A stretch of DNA of 7,512 nt from GWB1-54-5 sp035290085 (GTDB lineage Bacteria > Patescibacteriota > Gracilibacteria > Peribacterales > Peribacteraceae), in the NCBI GenBank assembly GCA_035290085.1, contig DATDVK010000103.1:1-7512 (forward strand). The letters run 5' to 3'. Each line of letters opens with the position of its first letter. Position 1 is the first letter of the stretch. Of the stretch, positions 5,777-7,512 are shown piece after piece. The notes under the pieces were generated by a model, which was not told the origin of the DNA, ran no database searches, and was given only the letters and a program-made list of their open reading frames with translations. The position numbers were made by a program, and so were the translations under genes.

Positions 5777-6634
5777 CTAGAACGGTAGGTCCTCCACCTT
5801 CACCTCGGAGGTGTACCGCACTTCCGGCACGGAAACACCAGCTGCTACCGGTTCTTTTTCTTCCTTCCGGGAGGAAGATGCACGCACCGGTGCGGCATCT
5901 GCAGAGATGGACTCGGAGGCGGAACGGTTCATCACGCCAAGGAGGAGCACGGAATCCGCCACCACTTCCGTGGTGTACCGCTTGGTACCGTCCTGCGCTT
6001 CCCAGCTGCGCGTCTGCACGCGACCGCTGACGTAGACACGGTTACCCTTCTTGATAAAGCGCTCCACCTCGCCCGCAAGGTTGCCCCACACCACGACATT
6101 GTGAAACTCGCTCCTCTCGCGGTCTTCACCGGTGGACTTGTCTTTCCAGCGGTCATTGGTGGCAACACCAAGTGTAAGAACCTGCTGGCCGGTCCCGGTG
6201 GTGCGGAGTTCCGGATCACGGGTGACGTTGCCAACGATATCGACACGGTTGACGCAGTGCCCGATGAAAGAAGCACCTTCGGGTGCGGGGAGTTGGCCGT
6301 CCCGCGGATCAAGGAGAATCATGTCGAGAGCGACGATCTTCGTTTTGCTGCGCCGCTCGTTCGTCTGCTGATCCTCCCAGGTATCTGTCTGGAGGCGGCC
6401 GGAAATGAAGAGCTGTGAGCCGGCGCGCACAAACTGGTTGGCGATATCCGCCATGGGGCCCCACAGTGTGACCGTGTGAAAACCCTTGCCCTGGATCTTT
6501 TCACCGTTGTCTCCGGTGAAACTGTAGGGAGTAACCAGATTGAGGTCTGTCACACTCGTACCGCCGGGCGTCTGCCGGAGGTCCACTGGTTGTGTCTGGT
6601 AGCCGATGATGTGTACGCGATTGTAGGAATACAT
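5777..6634 (-). CDS. ssb: Single-stranded DNA-binding protein with two OB folds
   Basis: Coats single-stranded DNA during replication, repair and recombination. At 285 residues it is far longer than the usual 150-180 because two SSB-type OB folds lie in tandem. The first (about 1-110: YNRVHIIGYQTQP, FHTVTLWGPMADIANQFVRAG, LFISGRLQT) is divergent. The second (about 127-234: NRVDIVGNVTRDPELR, FHNVVVWGNLAGEVERFIKKG, VYVSGRVQTRSWE) is canonical. A disordered Ser/Ala/Glu linker follows (235-275), then the acidic tip KVEDLPF, matching the conserved D-L-P-F end that recruits partner proteins. By analogy with Deinococcus-Thermus SSB, which also has two OB folds per chain, it would act as a dimer rather than a tetramer (inference). 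The ATG at 6634 is the only start that fits the first fold; no Shine-Dalgarno is visible. It appears monocistronic and lacks the usual rpsF/rpsR neighbours. Confidence 0.95.
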   Translation of the reverse strand: MYSYNRVHIIGYQTQPVDLRQTPGGTSVTDLNLVTPYSFTGDNGEKIQGKGFHTVTLWGPMADIANQFVRAGSQLFISGRLQTDTWEDQQTNERRSKTKIVALDMILLDPRDGQLPAPEGASFIGHCVNRVDIVGNVTRDPELRTTGTGQQVLTLGVATNDRWKDKSTGEDRERSEFHNVVVWGNLAGEVERFIKKGNRVYVSGRVQTRSWEAQDGTKRYTTEVVADSVLLLGVMNRSASESISADAAPVRASSSRKEEKEPVAAGVSVPEVRYTSEVKVEDLPF

Positions 6635-6684
6635 GCGTCAGAAGGGGTATGGGAGTAAAGGATGCCACGCACGAAAGTGATGAC

Positions 6685-6700
6685 GTGTACGAGAGTACAC
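6685..6700. promoter_or_regulatory. Perfect inverted repeat upstream of ssb
   Basis: GTGTAC (6685-6690), GAGA, GTACAC (6695-6700) form an exact 6-bp inverted repeat 51 bases upstream of the ssb ATG and in the divergent gap. It could be a dimeric repressor site or, as plus-strand RNA, a hairpin capped by a GNRA-type GAGA tetraloop. No assignable promoter hexamers were found around it. The rest of the 6635-6895 gap shows only a weak TATAGA at 6846-6851. Confidence 0.4.
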
Positions 6701-6895
6701 CTGAAAATCCGTTCGGCAAGAAACTCCTCTTGCAGGAACATGGAACTCATCGCACGGTACTATCTCCGGACGGGATGATACCAGTCAGGAGGAACCGTAC
6801 ATCGTCAATAGGTGTTTTCGGCGTAGCAGAAGCGCAAAGAGTTACTATAGAGTTACACCTTCCCCTTCTCCGGTATCCTCAGAAAGTACTTTGCA

Positions 6896-7512
6896 GTGCG
6901 GCATCTCTTCATAGCAGCAATTCTGGGGATTGCTGTCCCTCTGCTCCCGGGAAAAGCCCTCATGCTTTCAGTGAATCCCGAGCCGGGGAGTTTTTCCGAG
7001 GTGGATAGTGAAATAAACAAGATTAAAGGTGATCTTGGCGGAGCACAGTGCGGAGGATGGGACTGGGACGAACCGGTCCTGCCGCACATTCCAACCGTTT
7101 CTGGGGTGCCGGGCCACCAGGCAGCAGATCCCCTTGGCCACATACGTTCCGGCATGGCACTCCGGAATGAAGCCTTCGAGTGGGCTCCCAACACAGGATT
7201 CACTTCCGCCTGCCGGCCGGGATGGCCGGGATTCTACGAAATACACCCCTGCCAAAGACCAGGGCCGGGCGGAGGAACCACCGGCCCGGAGATCTACAAA
7301 CCCCCAAGCCTGGGAGGAAACACTGTCGACCCATTCGACGGTGTGAGCTGGACGTGCGATGCTCTCTGCAAAGACCTCAACCGGCGCTGGCTCTACGACC
7401 AGTACAAAGAATTCAGCCATTCCTGGGATGGCACTGCCTGGGTACCTGTGTTCGCAGGATACAGACGCACAGTGTGCTACGACACAGACACACAGCCCCG
7501 TCCGCCTCCCCC
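6896..7512 (+). CDS. Secreted Cys/Trp-rich protein, unknown function, 3'-truncated by window edge
   Basis: The frame is open from 6851 to the window end with no stop; the preceding in-frame stop is TAG at 6848. The only plausible early start is GTG at 6896, giving a textbook export signal: MRH, then a hydrophobic core LFIAAILGIAVPLLP, then GKALMLS. An ATG at 6962 would lose this signal. The 205 visible residues contain six cysteines (52, 106, 119, 154, 158, 194), suggesting disulfides outside the cytoplasm, and many Trp, Gly and Pro (GGWDWDEP, RPGWPGFYE, PGPGGGTTGPE, then WDGTAWVPVFAGYRR). The visible end is Pro-rich (QPRPPP), perhaps a linker to a further domain. No family is recognised. AGAAAG at 6881-6886 is at best a weak ribosome site. 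It is divergent from ssb. The export prediction is strong; the role is open. Confidence 0.75.
   Translation, partial: MRHLFIAAILGIAVPLLPGKALMLSVNPEPGSFSEVDSEINKIKGDLGGAQCGGWDWDEPVLPHIPTVSGVPGHQAADPLGHIRSGMALRNEAFEWAPNTGFTSACRPGWPGFYEIHPCQRPGPGGGTTGPEIYKPPSLGGNTVDPFDGVSWTCDALCKDLNRRWLYDQYKEFSHSWDGTAWVPVFAGYRRTVCYDTDTQPRPPP

Noticed and set aside
6649..7008. A 119-codon plus-strand ORF starting just upstream of ssb in the divergent direction
   Set aside because: Its second half overlaps the signal-peptide gene in another frame and reads as a Ser/Gly/Cys shadow. The start lies only 14 bases from the ssb ATG, leaving no room for promoters. The first half is not impossible but unsupported.

Overview
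The window is about 7.5 kb of bacterial chromosome, GC-rich by eye (mid-50s percent) and read with the standard bacterial code. Genes are compact, several have little or no Shine-Dalgarno signal, and at least one start looks leaderless. Together with many small or unrecognised proteins this suggests a streamlined lineage such as Candidate Phyla Radiation / Patescibacteria (perhaps Peregrinibacteria/Peribacteria). That placement is inference from style; no marker here proves it.

Left part, plus strand (1-3514): the 3' bulk of gltX (glutamyl-tRNA synthetase), a 250-base gap holding a large imperfect hairpin, then a tightly spaced pair made of a small two-helix membrane protein and murB (peptidoglycan precursor synthesis). 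A near-consensus sigma-70 type promoter follows directly. Its predicted transcription start falls on the ATG of a short protein with a twin-arginine signal and a lipobox.

Centre, minus strand (5388-3540): a strong extended -10 promoter drives two genes, a 115-residue helical protein of unknown role and a 478-residue protein. The C-terminal third of the latter resembles Bacillus Tgl (protein-glutamine gamma-glutamyltransferase), keeping the Cys and one Glu of the active site. The Tgl-like domain is preceded by a glutamine-rich, lysine-free tail, a small folded region and a lysine-rich linker. This is the most unusual locus in the window, and it may be an uncharacterised protein cross-linking or amidase-like system.

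Right part: a possible tiny plus-strand gene (5542-5706) and the minus-strand ssb gene converge on one stem-loop terminator (5719-5757). The SSB is unusual in carrying two OB folds in one chain. Divergent from ssb, after about 260 bases that include a perfect GTGTAC-GAGA-GTACAC inverted repeat, a secreted Cys- and Trp-rich protein starts at a GTG and runs off the right edge.

Functionally the window mixes housekeeping genes (translation, cell wall, DNA maintenance) with exported or unknown proteins of the kind that may act at the cell surface. No CRISPR, tRNA, rRNA, transposase or phage gene was seen.
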